64,000 nucleotides of DNA. Source: Anaerolineales bacterium. GTDB taxonomy: Bacteria; Chloroflexota; Anaerolineae; Anaerolineales; Villigracilaceae. The stretch is taken from NCBI GenBank assembly GCA_016928525.1, contig JAFGKO010000386.1:20075-84074 (forward strand). Reading direction: 5' to 3'. Positions within the stretch are counted from its first letter, which is position 1. Each line of letters begins with the position of its first letter. This document shows, one piece after another, positions 26,179-33,447 of the stretch. A model generated the notes under the pieces. That model saw only the letters and a list, made by a program, of their open reading frames with translations. It was not told where the DNA came from and ran no database searches. The position numbers and the translations under genes are program-made.

Positions 26179-27056
26179 GCTTGTGCCCCTACTGCGTGCA
26201 ATATCGCCGTCAAGCATGTAACCGCTTCGTTTACATCTTCCCGGCTGGACTTTCGTCCACCATAACGCGCCTTTTCGAACAAGCGGGTCAGGCGGCGGAC
26301 CGGGTCAGATGGCAAGCCAGCTTGTTCCAGGCGAGAGGCAAATTCCTGCGGGGTCATCCCCTGCTGGCGATGGAGTCCGCGCTCTTGGCCAAGGGCATCA
26401 CTCATGCGCACATAACACTGGATGACCGTATCGTCCCAATCACGCCCGGCTGACAGGTCCTTCAACGCAGAACGGGCAGCGCGCGCCAAGTTTTGTAGTT
26501 GGTGCTTTGGAGGCCGGAGGAAACGATACAGCCAAAACCCAAACCCAGCAAAAAATAAGACAACCATCAAACTTACTACATAAATCAGCCAGGAGGGCAC
26601 GACAGGCGGCGTATATGGCGGCGGCGTGACAACCACCTCCGGGGCCTGCTCCATCCCGGCAACCTGGGGATCAACTTCAAATATCCCTTCCGGCCGGAAT
26701 TTGGTTATCGCATAATAAATTACCCAGGCTGTCAGGCCGACACGCAGGATCGTTTTGATCATACGTTTGCGCGCTTCGGGTGAAAGCATGGCAAGCATTA
26801 ATACGAACAAAACCAGGAACCCGCCGACCAGCATAAGCGCTTCACCCAGGGTCAACGATCCGACATTATCGACAAAATCATTAAACCCAGAAAAGACGTT
26901 TGGCCGGTTGCCATCATCTGTGAAAAACACCTTTGCAGGTTTGAGTTCCACGCTCTGCAAGCTGGCTGCCAACAAAACCAGCATAAGTACGCCAAGGCCA
27001 GCCAAAACGATGACAAAAATCCTCTTGAGCTTCGGATTCAGTATGGGAAATTTCAT
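26175..27056 (-). CDS. DUF4129 domain-containing membrane protein
   Basis: A 293-residue membrane protein. Hydrophobic helices lie near residues 13-32, 71-90, 100-117 and 155-175. The cytoplasmic C-terminal part (RDWDDTVIQCYVRMSDALGQERGLHRQQGMTPQEFASRL, then LFEKARYGG) is the DUF4129 pattern. DUF4129 often appears with transglutaminase-like and MoxR/DUF58 genes. It is the first gene of the leftward cassette that runs to 22855. Confidence 0.85.
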   Translation of the reverse strand: MKFPILNPKLKRIFVIVLAGLGVLMLVLLAASLQSVELKPAKVFFTDDGNRPNVFSGFNDFVDNVGSLTLGEALMLVGGFLVLFVLMLAMLSPEARKRMIKTILRVGLTAWVIYYAITKFRPEGIFEVDPQVAGMEQAPEVVVTPPPYTPPVVPSWLIYVVSLMVVLFFAGFGFWLYRFLRPPKHQLQNLARAARSALKDLSAGRDWDDTVIQCYVRMSDALGQERGLHRQQGMTPQEFASRLEQAGLPSDPVRRLTRLFEKARYGGRKSSREDVNEAVTCLTAILHAVGAQA

Positions 27057-27201
27057 CTGCGCGATTATTTTACATCAAAGGGCGGAGTGAGTTCAACCCT
27101 GTCAGTATAAATCATATTTTTCACAGTTTCGACATTCTACAGAAGGGTTTTCGGGAAATCCTATATTCATAGCCTCCATCTTGAGGGTTGATCCGGAATT
27201 T

Positions 27202-27263
27202 TCACCACTAAGACACAGAGACACGGGGCTTTTTTTCTCAGTGCCTTCGTGTCTTTGTGGTTA
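27202..27263. repeat. ACCACTAAGACAC-type dispersed repeat (copy 1)
   Basis: Starts CACCACTAAGACACAGAGAC and ends GTGTCTTTGTGGTTAA; ends are imperfect inverted copies. Related copy at 38666-38741. Confidence 0.7.
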
Positions 27264-27350
27264 ATGCCTTTCAGAGGTGATCAACACTGGACGGGGAGGC
27301 TACTCGAATTTTCTTGTAAAACAAACCGGAAAAACGACTATGCTATCCTC

Positions 27351-27460
27351 GGTTCTCCAGGATTTCCCGTGAAAGGGTGCCGGATTTGGGGGTGCGAGCG
27401 TGCGTACGCACGCTCGCACCCCCAAATCCGGGTATCTACCGCGGAAATTCCCAAAGAGCC
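27351..27460. mobile_element. Miniature mobile element with 50-bp palindromic core (full copy A)
   Basis: 110 bases. The core 27381-27430 is a perfect palindrome starting CGGATTTGGGGGTGCGAGCG. The left end reads GGTTCTC and the right end AGAGCC, so reversed relative to the copy at 59631-59735, with which it matches along its whole length. It is flanked by exact 8-base direct repeats CTATCCTC (27343-27350 and 27461-27468), as expected for insertion by a transposase with an 8-bp target. No ORF inside, so any transposase acts in trans. Confidence 0.85.
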
Positions 27461-27461
27461 C

Positions 27462-27501
27462 TATCCTCTACAGGATGTTATCCTCTACAGGATGTTATAC
27501 T
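27462..27501 (+). promoter_or_regulatory. Two tandem 17-bp hairpin units abutting a -10 box
   Basis: TATCCTCTACAGGATGT occurs twice without a gap (27462-27478 and 27479-27495), and each unit has ATCCT/AGGAT arms. It is followed at once by TATACT (27496-27501), which lies six bases before the ATG of the DUF309 gene. Could be a tandem operator with a leaderless start. Confidence 0.5.
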
Positions 27502-27507
27502 CTAACG

Positions 27508-27909
27508 ATGCGCGGAGTATCTGTCAAAGCTTCCGACTGTGCAGAGGCCATCCACCCGGCGGCCATCAAAGGAATGGAGTTATTCAACGCCGGGGAATAC
27601 TGGCTGGCGCACGAACACCTGGAAGAAGCCTGGAAGGAAGAAAGCGGAGCCGTGCGCGAACTCTACCGCGCCATTTTGCAAACTGCGGTAATTTACCTGC
27701 ACATCACGCGCGCCAACTATAGCGGCGCGATCAAGGTGTATGGGCGAGTCCAGAAATGGATCACCCCTTGGCCGGATGTCTGCCGCGGTATCGAAATCGG
27801 TCAACTGCGTGATGACCTGGAAACCGTCATCGCAGAAGTCAAGCGCCTCGGGCCGGACCGCTTGGCCGGTTTCGACCGCTCTCTTTTTAAACCAGTGCGA
27901 TGGAGATGA
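27508..27909 (+). CDS. DUF309 family protein
   Basis: A 133-residue all-helical protein of the DUF309 family. Signature: GMELFNAGEYWLAHEHLEEAWKEESGAVRELYRAILQTAVIYLH, followed by NYSGAIKVYGRVQKWI. The FNxGxYxxAHExLExxW motif is a helix-hairpin seen in metal-binding folds, but its function is not known. I chose the ATG at 27508 (MRGVSVKAS), since upstream in-frame ATGs lie in the mobile element and repeats. The last codons overlap the small zinc-ribbon gene (ATGA), so both are expressed together. Confidence 0.82.
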   Translation: MRGVSVKASDCAEAIHPAAIKGMELFNAGEYWLAHEHLEEAWKEESGAVRELYRAILQTAVIYLHITRANYSGAIKVYGRVQKWITPWPDVCRGIEIGQLRDDLETVIAEVKRLGPDRLAGFDRSLFKPVRWR

Positions 27910-28079
27910 GCGAATCAACTTCCCATCCTGATCCCAAGCAAGAGCAGGTACAAAAATCCGAGCATAAATACATCTGTGACCGCTGCAGACATGAGATGCA
28001 CGAAAGGAACTGCAAGGTAATCTGTCCCAATTGTGGGAATCGCTTTGATTGCTCGGATTTGAATATTTATTTTGATTAA
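27906..28079 (+). CDS. Small zinc-ribbon protein (57 residues)
   Basis: A short gene, translated MSESTSHPDPKQEQ and on to YICDRCRHEMHERNC, VICPNCGNRFDCSD and the end LNIYFD. Four paired cysteines (CDRC and CPNC) about 15 residues apart plus two extra Cys make a typical zinc ribbon. It starts in the ATGA overlap with the DUF309 stop, so translation is coupled. Unknown role, perhaps nucleic-acid binding. An in-frame ATG at 27900 would add two residues. Such tiny zinc ribbons are easily missed in annotation. Confidence 0.75.
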   Translation: MSESTSHPDPKQEQVQKSEHKYICDRCRHEMHERNCKVICPNCGNRFDCSDLNIYFD

Positions 28080-28404
28080 GTGAACCTAAATCCGAAGGAT
28101 CCTCACCGGCTAGCCAGCGAAGCAGAGATCTTGGCACTGATACCAGAGCTGAAGCCACCCGGATAGGATTTTGAGCTTTCCCTAAAAGAAAAAATTCGAC
28201 TCCGCCGAAGATCGGCAGGCGGAGATAGTGGGCATTAAGCAGAGTATGAAAAACAGCCACGAAAAGAACTGTTTGCATGGCCGTTTGATCTCCAAAATCT
28301 GATTCGATGTCTATTTTCGCCAATTTCGCTCTTAAGCCTTGGACGTTTACATTAATCGGTGGCTGGCGCTTTGATGTAAGATCATATTGTTTAATTTGAG
28401 TTAG
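28080..28404. other. 325-bp region without a clear gene
   Basis: Directly after the zinc-ribbon TAA, a GTG at 28080 opens a 28-codon frame (VNLNPKDPHRLASEAEILALIPELKPPG, ending at 28166). This is a possible microprotein, but with no independent support. Further on lies a small inverted repeat CTCCGCC/GGCGGAG near 28198-28222. The rest shows nothing. Confidence 0.4.
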
Positions 28405-29502
28405 TTATTCATGCGATATTCGTTCTACGCGAGACTTAAATATATTGACAAATGGGCTATTGCTGGAATTTTGAATACTTTTTTCATAAAATACCATTGC
28501 TTGCTTTATTTGCCCTTTGCTTTCAAGAAGAAAACCTATCAATAAATCTAAAACAGGAAGTTTGACATTGTTCTTGCTAGACTTTGTGAGTACCAATTCT
28601 AATCCTGTTGTGTTGTTTATTACTGCACATGAATGACCTGCCACTACATACCCCCAAGAATGACTTGGATATTTATCTATAAACTCGTTCAACTTATCAA
28701 ATGCGACCTGATGCTCACCCATCAAGTGTAATGATGCTAACGCATAAAATTCAGACATGTTTTCCAATGAAGTAAGAGTAAAGGCGAGAGCATACATTTG
28801 TAGGGCTGTTCTGATTAAACCTTCTTTATGCAAAGAAACTGCTGCGTCTAAGCAAAAATTGTAATCCCACTTTATATTGGTGGCTAAATAATCTTGAACA
28901 TTACGCTCACGTTGATAGGTGTCAAGTAGCGTTTCGCAAGACCCTAAAAAATCATCTTCAGTTTGCCCCTTGTGAAAAAAAGTAGGCTGAGTTGCGCTTA
29001 CAAGTCTGTTAAGGTTGCGCTGAGGAGAGTCTTCAGCAGTTTCGATATTTTGTAGCGCTACCCTGAAAAAATCTGGCGAAAACTCCTGCAATAATTGGAT
29101 TGATTGCAATAACAATCCCTTTTTGGATAGCGAATATAACAGTAGACTCATTATGGTTAGTTTTTCATCTGAAAATATTTCCATTAAATTTTGCTGGATA
29201 ATGAAATCTATAGTTGCTGAATAATTTCCAACCATATTGAGAGAATTCATAATCAATATAGCCGAATCAATTGTAGGCTTCAATTTGAAACTTGAAAAAG
29301 AATACTTGATCGATGATTGGTGAGATTGCCAATCGACAATTGTTGATATCTTTAACTCTTTTTCTATTACAAAATCAATACATCCACCAAAGTTAAGTTT
29401 ATAGTATATCTCTCCCAACTTAAGCAAATAGTCTGCGTTCCCCAAATTGGAGGAAAGATTTTTTCGCATTTTTTGCAATTCAACGAGATTTTCGTTATTC
29501 AT
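28405..29502 (-). CDS. Helical TPR-like protein of unknown function
   Basis: A 365-residue, AT-rich gene product, mostly helical. Repeated helix pairs such as ADYLLKLGEIYYKLNFGGCIDFVI, MYALAFTLTSLENMSEFYALASLHLMGEHQVAFDKLNEFI and LLESKGQIKQAMVFYEKSIQNSS follow a TPR-like pattern. No catalytic motif seen. The ATG at 29502 has AGGA upstream. GC content is well below the neighbours at 27.5 and 31 kb, so it is probably horizontally acquired, together with the next two leftward genes. Function unknown. Confidence 0.75.
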   Translation of the reverse strand: MNNENLVELQKMRKNLSSNLGNADYLLKLGEIYYKLNFGGCIDFVIEKELKISTIVDWQSHQSSIKYSFSSFKLKPTIDSAILIMNSLNMVGNYSATIDFIIQQNLMEIFSDEKLTIMSLLLYSLSKKGLLLQSIQLLQEFSPDFFRVALQNIETAEDSPQRNLNRLVSATQPTFFHKGQTEDDFLGSCETLLDTYQRERNVQDYLATNIKWDYNFCLDAAVSLHKEGLIRTALQMYALAFTLTSLENMSEFYALASLHLMGEHQVAFDKLNEFIDKYPSHSWGYVVAGHSCAVINNTTGLELVLTKSSKNNVKLPVLDLLIGFLLESKGQIKQAMVFYEKSIQNSSNSPFVNIFKSRVERISHE

Positions 29503-29588
29503 GAATTTCTATATCCTACACTTTTGTAATTTTGATGTGCATTAGCCAGCCAACTCGGTGTTTACCCGCCATTGATACGCTGGACTTA

Positions 29589-29690
29589 ATGCGTCAAATA
29601 CCCTTTGAGTTTTGCGTATTATTAGGACAATGGATACAATGCGTCTAATTCCGTTCGAATTTGTGCTGTATTGGAATCAAGTAAGAGCTT
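29589..29690 (+). repeat. Two near-identical 50-base units with coding-like variation
   Basis: Units start at 29589 (ATGCGTCAAATACCCTTTGA) and 29639 (ATGCGTCTAATTCCGTTCGA). They read as MRQIPFEFCVLLGQW and MRLIPFEFVLYWNQV. Many differences fall on third codon positions, which suggests a decayed duplication of a coding segment. The region lies between two leftward genes and has no stable product. Confidence 0.45.
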
Positions 29691-30063
29691 AAGTTCCAAT
29701 CGTAGCACCACATACATTGCACTTTCTGTACTTTGAGTTTATTCTAGTGGTAAGACTTTTCATACCTTGTGAATCGTAACAAGCAGTGCAATACAATCGG
29801 CTATCATCACCATCAAAATAATAACACCCCCATTTAATATCCGGTTTTTCTTTGGTGGACAGTTGATGCTTCAAAACCGCGTTTTCTTCTTTAAGAGCAA
29901 TAATTTGTTCTTTTAGAGTAGCAGCCGCAAGTTTTGCATCAGCTAATTCATTATGCAAATCGGCAAGAATATTTTTAAATTCCGCTTCTCTAATGTTTTT
30001 TGAAATCTTCATTAGGCGATCTAACAAAAGCATAGAGTTATTTATGGTTAAGATTAAGTCCAT
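29689..30063 (-). CDS. Coiled-coil and zinc-ribbon protein of unknown function
   Basis: A 124-residue protein. Residues about 14-72 (RLMKISKNIREAEFKNILADLHNELADAKLAAATLKEQIIALKEENAVLKHQ) form a long coiled coil. The C-terminal WGCYYFDGDDSRLYCTACYDSQG and KCNVCGATIG form a zinc ribbon (CxxC and CxxC pairs). A repeated N-terminal pattern of this type (helix, RLxxISKNIxEAEFKNxLADL) appears in orphan genes on mobile islands (family knowledge from memory; not checked). AT-rich like its neighbours. Function unknown, perhaps a DNA-associated or assembly factor. Confidence 0.7.
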   Translation of the reverse strand: MDLILTINNSMLLLDRLMKISKNIREAEFKNILADLHNELADAKLAAATLKEQIIALKEENAVLKHQLSTKEKPDIKWGCYYFDGDDSRLYCTACYDSQGMKSLTTRINSKYRKCNVCGATIGT

Positions 30064-30188
30064 GTAGTCTCCTGTTTTTTATATTTTTATAAATCATTGA
30101 AATTTTCTTGCAACCGCAGCCAGCTGTCCGCGTGCGCTCACGTATGATGGCAAGTCATCATTTTTCCCGGAATAGACAGAACTGCCTA

Positions 30189-30824
30189 TTAGAACACATT
30201 ATCAGCCAGTTTTCTTTCTGTGGAACCTTCTCCTAATTCCGATAGGATTACATCAAAATATCTACCATCTTTGAAAAACCTTGCTTGCACTGTTCCATCT
30301 ACAACAATTTCTTTGGAGCCATCTTCAAACCTTTCGATGTTATGGACAGAAGACAGTTTATCTAACATCAAATTGAATTTTGCAGAAACCCTCTTTCCTG
30401 TAGATAAGGAACACAATTCTTCATAACAACCAGGATGCCAGAAACCGAAGCGCACTTCCCCAAATTGAACAACTTCTCGATTTTGATTCCATACAGTTGG
30501 CGACATTCTCCAATAGACAAGCTGAATATCAGTTCCATGTTTTATAAGAGTTTTCACTGGAATATATGGATATTCCATATAAAAGGCTTGACCATTTTTA
30601 TTGTGGAGAGCAATGGCTATAAGAAGTTCATCTTCAGACGAGAAACACTTGCTAAGAGACTGAAGTTTCTCAGGATGCAAAAGTTGAAATTCTGGATCAG
30701 AAATAAAGCCTTTTTTCATAGCCCACTGGCGTATTACGTTGGGATCAAGAAGCAAATCACCTGGCAGAAGTTCAGTACCTGAGAAAAATACAAAACCGCT
30801 GATTTTTAGAGAGTTAGTGTTCAT
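30189..30824 (-). CDS. Protein of unknown function
   Basis: A 211-residue AT-rich gene product that I do not recognise. It starts MNTNSLKISGFVFFSGTELLPGDLLLDPNVIRQW, has no signal peptide, contains Trp-rich segments (VYWRMSPTVWNQNREVVQFGEVRFGFWHPGCYEEL) and ends with an acidic stretch (GEGSTERKLADNVF). It has the look of a beta-rich globular domain. It is upstream of the coiled-coil protein by about 125 bases. No motif of a known defence or toxin family seen. Confidence 0.65.
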   Translation of the reverse strand: MNTNSLKISGFVFFSGTELLPGDLLLDPNVIRQWAMKKGFISDPEFQLLHPEKLQSLSKCFSSEDELLIAIALHNKNGQAFYMEYPYIPVKTLIKHGTDIQLVYWRMSPTVWNQNREVVQFGEVRFGFWHPGCYEELCSLSTGKRVSAKFNLMLDKLSSVHNIERFEDGSKEIVVDGTVQARFFKDGRYFDVILSELGEGSTERKLADNVF

Positions 30825-30957
30825 TATGTTAGTGAATTTCTTATCACGAATGAAATGAGCTAACTAGTGTTGATGCGGATTACACATACCTTATGGACGT
30901 AGAAAATTAAAAACAGATTAGAATTAGTTTAGCATATTTTCAAAGAATAGGGAAAGC

Positions 30958-31020
30958 ATGGAAGAAGCCAAATTACTTGGAAAGCTGTTACCAACTCACC
31001 CTGATATTTTTCCTTTTTAG
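30958..31020 (+). CDS. 20-residue mini-ORF before fabL
   Basis: ATG at 30958 preceded by AGGGAAAGC and encoding MEEAKLLGKLLPTHPDIFPF, then TAG directly before the next ATG at 31021. The strong ribosome site suggests it may be translated. It may be a leader peptide or the truncated start of a longer gene. Not counted as a proven gene. Confidence 0.4.
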   Translation: MEEAKLLGKLLPTHPDIFPF

Positions 31021-31041
31021 ATGAAATCAGGAAAAGAAAAG

Positions 31042-31824
31042 ATGATGAACAATCCCCCATTTTCCAACAAAATTGCGCTGGTAACCGGTTCCGGTCGCGG
31101 GATCGGGCGCGCGATTGCGCTGTATTTTGCCCAAAACGGCGCGGACGTGGTCGTCAATTTTTTCCGCAACCGCGTCCCCGCCGAAGAGACGGCCCATGAG
31201 ATCGAGAAGCTCGGTCGCCGCGCCCTGCTCGTCAAGGCAGATGTAGGGGATTTAGATGATCTAAAGCGCTTGTTCGATAAAACAGAAAAAGAGTTTGGCG
31301 GATTGGACATCTTCGTCCACAACGCCGCTTCGGGCTATAACCGCCCAGTCATGGAGCAAAAGCCCAAGGGCTGGGATTGGACGATGAACATCAACGCCCG
31401 GAGTCTGCTGTTTGGGGCGCAGCAGGCCGTCCCGTTGATGGAGAGGCGCGGCGGCGGGCATATCGTCAGCATCTCAAGCGCCGGGGCGACGCGCGTCCTG
31501 CCTGATTATGTGGTCGTCGGCGCCAGCAAGGCTGCCCTGGAAGCGCTGACCCGCTACCTGGCCGTCGAGCTCGCGCCGAAGAACATCATCGTCAATGCGG
31601 TGTCGCCCGGGGTGGTCGAAACGGACGCACTGCACCATTTTGCCACGATGGGCGGACAGGAAAACATCCTGAAGAAATTCATCGAAATGGTCCCGGCGGG
31701 CAGGTTGGTCCAGCCAGAGGAAGTGGCCCAGGTAGTGGCGTTCTTGTGTACGCCCGCCGCCGCCATGATCCGTGGGCAAACGATTGTAGTCGATGGGGGT
31801 TACACGCTGCCAGTCAAAGAATAG
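31042..31824 (+). CDS. fabL: Enoyl-[acyl-carrier-protein] reductase FabL-like (SDR)
   Basis: A 260-residue short-chain dehydrogenase. NADP motif TGSGRGIG (near residue 17), NAAS, and the catalytic region [26 protein letters not shown], where Tyr-(6)-Lys matches FabL rather than the usual YxxxK of classical SDRs. [13 protein letters not shown] and [12 protein letters not shown] also match Bacillus FabL closely. It reduces enoyl-ACP in fatty acid synthesis, and FabL is the triclosan-tolerant isoform. The ATG at 31042 is preferred because AGGAAAAG lies upstream; an ATG at 31021 is an alternative. Opposite strand to the adjacent AT-rich genes. Confidence 0.88.
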   Translation: MMNNPPFSNKIALVTGSGRGIGRAIALYFAQNGADVVVNFFRNRVPAEETAHEIEKLGRRALLVKADVGDLDDLKRLFDKTEKEFGGLDIFVHNAASGYNRPVMEQKPKGWDWTMNINARSLLFGAQQAVPLMERRGGGHIVSISSAGATRVLPDYVVVGASKAALEALTRYLAVELAPKNIIVNAVSPGVVETDALHHFATMGGQENILKKFIEMVPAGRLVQPEEVAQVVAFLCTPAAAMIRGQTIVVDGGYTLPVKE

Positions 31825-31835
31825 CGTGGCGCAAT

Positions 31836-32627
31836 TTACTGGCCAAGCACCCGAAACGTGCGCGCGACTTTATCAAACTCAGGCAGCCAGGTGTAAAAAT
31901 CGTTGAAGTGTGACCCACAATCGATGATCCAGACATTGACACCATCGAAGATGGCGTATTGAGCCGCGCCAATATAAATATTGCTTAGATTGGCTTCCAG
32001 CAGTACCCGCCTGGCTTCATAGTTACCAACCTGAAATTTCTGACGATTGACGATGATGAACTCCTGTGGCCCACTTTCATATTCCCGATCAAGGAATTCA
32101 TCCAGATTCCCGGCGGTCATGAGCGAAGATTCAACTGTGATATTGGCAGTGTACAGGGTCGTACCCGGTTCAGTTTGCTCGAACCAGAATACGTAAGCAG
32201 GGGGATTCTCTTCTAGACTCCTGGCCAAATCCTCATAGCCCAGGTCTTTGTAAAATTCGATGCGATCCTGCCGTTCCTGTTCCACGTCGACGGTCTGGAA
32301 TTGCGGGGGCGCCCAAAGTTCAATGATTGCGGTGGTGTACTGATTCCAACCGGGTGGAATTAATTCTTCATAAGGAATAAGTGTGGTGGTCGGCACTAAG
32401 GTTGGAGTTTCGGTCAGATAGGGCGTGAAGGTTGGTTCTGGCGTTGAGCTAGGCAAAGCGGAAGGAAAAATCGAAAATCCGCCTCCGCTGGCAGCGCCAC
32501 TGACAAAGACAAATCCCCCGGCGAGCGTCCCGCAGAGCATACAAGCCAGGCAACTCAAAACAAGAAGTTGTACAACTGTCAGACCGAAGTAACGTTTTGC
32601 TCTTTTCCTGCTCATCGCAAATTTCAC
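31836..32627 (-). CDS. Membrane-anchored or secreted protein with a Pro/Thr-rich linker
   Basis: A 263-residue protein. The N-terminus MKFAMSRKRAKRYFGLTVVQLLVLSCLACMLCGTLAGG is a signal anchor, followed by a low-complexity linker (SSTPEPTFTPYLTETPTLVPTTT), then a folded beta/alpha domain of about 180 residues of unknown family. The domain has a single Cys pair region (WIIDCGSHFNDFYTWLPEFDKVARTF). Its likely location is outside the membrane. A shorter start at MSRKRAKR is possible. Confidence 0.7.
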   Translation of the reverse strand: MKFAMSRKRAKRYFGLTVVQLLVLSCLACMLCGTLAGGFVFVSGAASGGGFSIFPSALPSSTPEPTFTPYLTETPTLVPTTTLIPYEELIPPGWNQYTTAIIELWAPPQFQTVDVEQERQDRIEFYKDLGYEDLARSLEENPPAYVFWFEQTEPGTTLYTANITVESSLMTAGNLDEFLDREYESGPQEFIIVNRQKFQVGNYEARRVLLEANLSNIYIGAAQYAIFDGVNVWIIDCGSHFNDFYTWLPEFDKVARTFRVLGQ

Positions 32628-32653
32628 CGCTATCTACATCATTTCTAATTGCT

Positions 32654-32677
32654 CTCGTCGCCGTCCCCGGCGGCGAG
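32654..32677. repeat. GC-rich hairpin between the anchored protein and the cyclase
   Basis: CTCGTCGCCG and CGGCGGCGAG arms with one mismatch and a short loop. Repeat of unknown role, no T-run. Confidence 0.35.
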
Positions 32678-32724
32678 ACGCCGCCTAGAGCTAAGCGAAT
32701 TGATTGATTTTTGCAAGAAATCTA

Positions 32725-33360
32725 TTATTTCTGGATCAGGATCGCTCGCGCGGGCGCGCCGTCTGAGCCGAGCAATTTGAGCGGCAGACAATACAAATCA
32801 TAAAAGCCGCGCGGCACAGCGGACAAATCCAACCCCTCTACGACCAAAACCCCCGCTCGCAACAAGACCGTATGAGTTGGGACCGAATCTCCATAAGGGG
32901 CAACTGACAGATAGTCCACGCCTACGAGTTGAATGCCGCGATCCACAAGCCAACGCGCGCCATCTTCCGCGACGGCGACGAAATCTTCCTGGAAGTCTTT
33001 CTCGCCGCGCGACCAGAAGCGGGAATTGCTCGTCCCAAACAAGATCCGCGTGATGTTTGCGGGCAATGATATCCCTTTCAAGGCTTCGGCCGTGATGGAT
33101 TCCACGCCGTCGGGCAGCTGGGTCACATAGCACGGACCGGTCAACACGTCCAATGGTAATTGCTCGATGGTGCGCCCATCGTTCAGGAAATGATGCGGCG
33201 CATCAACGTGTGTGCCCGTATGTACGCCTGCACTCAAGCGCGAAACATTGGCATGTGCGCCCGCATCCATCGATTCAACCAACTCCAGTTCAATCGACGG
33301 GTCATCCGGCCAGACAGGCAGATCGGGGGAAATTGTCAAGGAGATGTCAAATATTTTCAC
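32725..33360 (-). CDS. Cyclase/kynurenine formamidase-family hydrolase
   Basis: A 211-residue metal-dependent amidohydrolase (PF04199). The family signature HTGTHVDAPHHF (residues 47-58, metal ligands His47, His51, Asp53) is perfect, as is the C-terminal LVGVDYLSVAPYGDSVPTHTVLL. These enzymes hydrolyse N-formylkynurenine or similar cyclic amides and esters; which substrate applies here cannot be told. No tryptophan degradation gene is nearby. It lies 87 bases downstream of the first CapA gene, on the same strand. Confidence 0.88.
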   Translation of the reverse strand: MKIFDISLTISPDLPVWPDDPSIELELVESMDAGAHANVSRLSAGVHTGTHVDAPHHFLNDGRTIEQLPLDVLTGPCYVTQLPDGVESITAEALKGISLPANITRILFGTSNSRFWSRGEKDFQEDFVAVAEDGARWLVDRGIQLVGVDYLSVAPYGDSVPTHTVLLRAGVLVVEGLDLSAVPRGFYDLYCLPLKLLGSDGAPARAILIQK

Positions 33361-33447
33361 TTTATGCTCCTGCTGGTTTCCCTGGCCCGGAGCGCCAGGA
33401 CCCGGGCGATACGGCGGACAAACACCGCCTACTCAACCAGCGTAGTT

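Larger units (their letters stand above)
27057..27507. other. 451-bp non-coding stretch of repeats upstream of the DUF309 gene
   Basis: Between the DUF4129 start and the DUF309 start. Apart from an AT-rich piece at 27080-27200, it consists of an ACCACTAAGACAC-type repeat (27202-27263), a unique piece (27264-27342), a 110-bp mobile element (27351-27460) with its 8-bp duplications, and two 17-bp tandem units (27462-27495). No gene seen. Confidence 0.7.

Noticed and set aside
27462..27495. CRISPR-like tandem repeats
   Set aside because: Two adjacent 17-bp units without spacers; no cas genes in the window.
27580..28323. A leftward gene of 247 codons opposite the DUF309 and zinc-ribbon genes
   Set aside because: It is antisense to two genes with family or zinc-ribbon signatures, and its translation has no family pattern.
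30140..30175. Terminator hairpin ATGATG/CATCAT between the AT-rich genes
   Set aside because: The T-run is on the plus strand while the flanking genes run leftward, so it does not fit.
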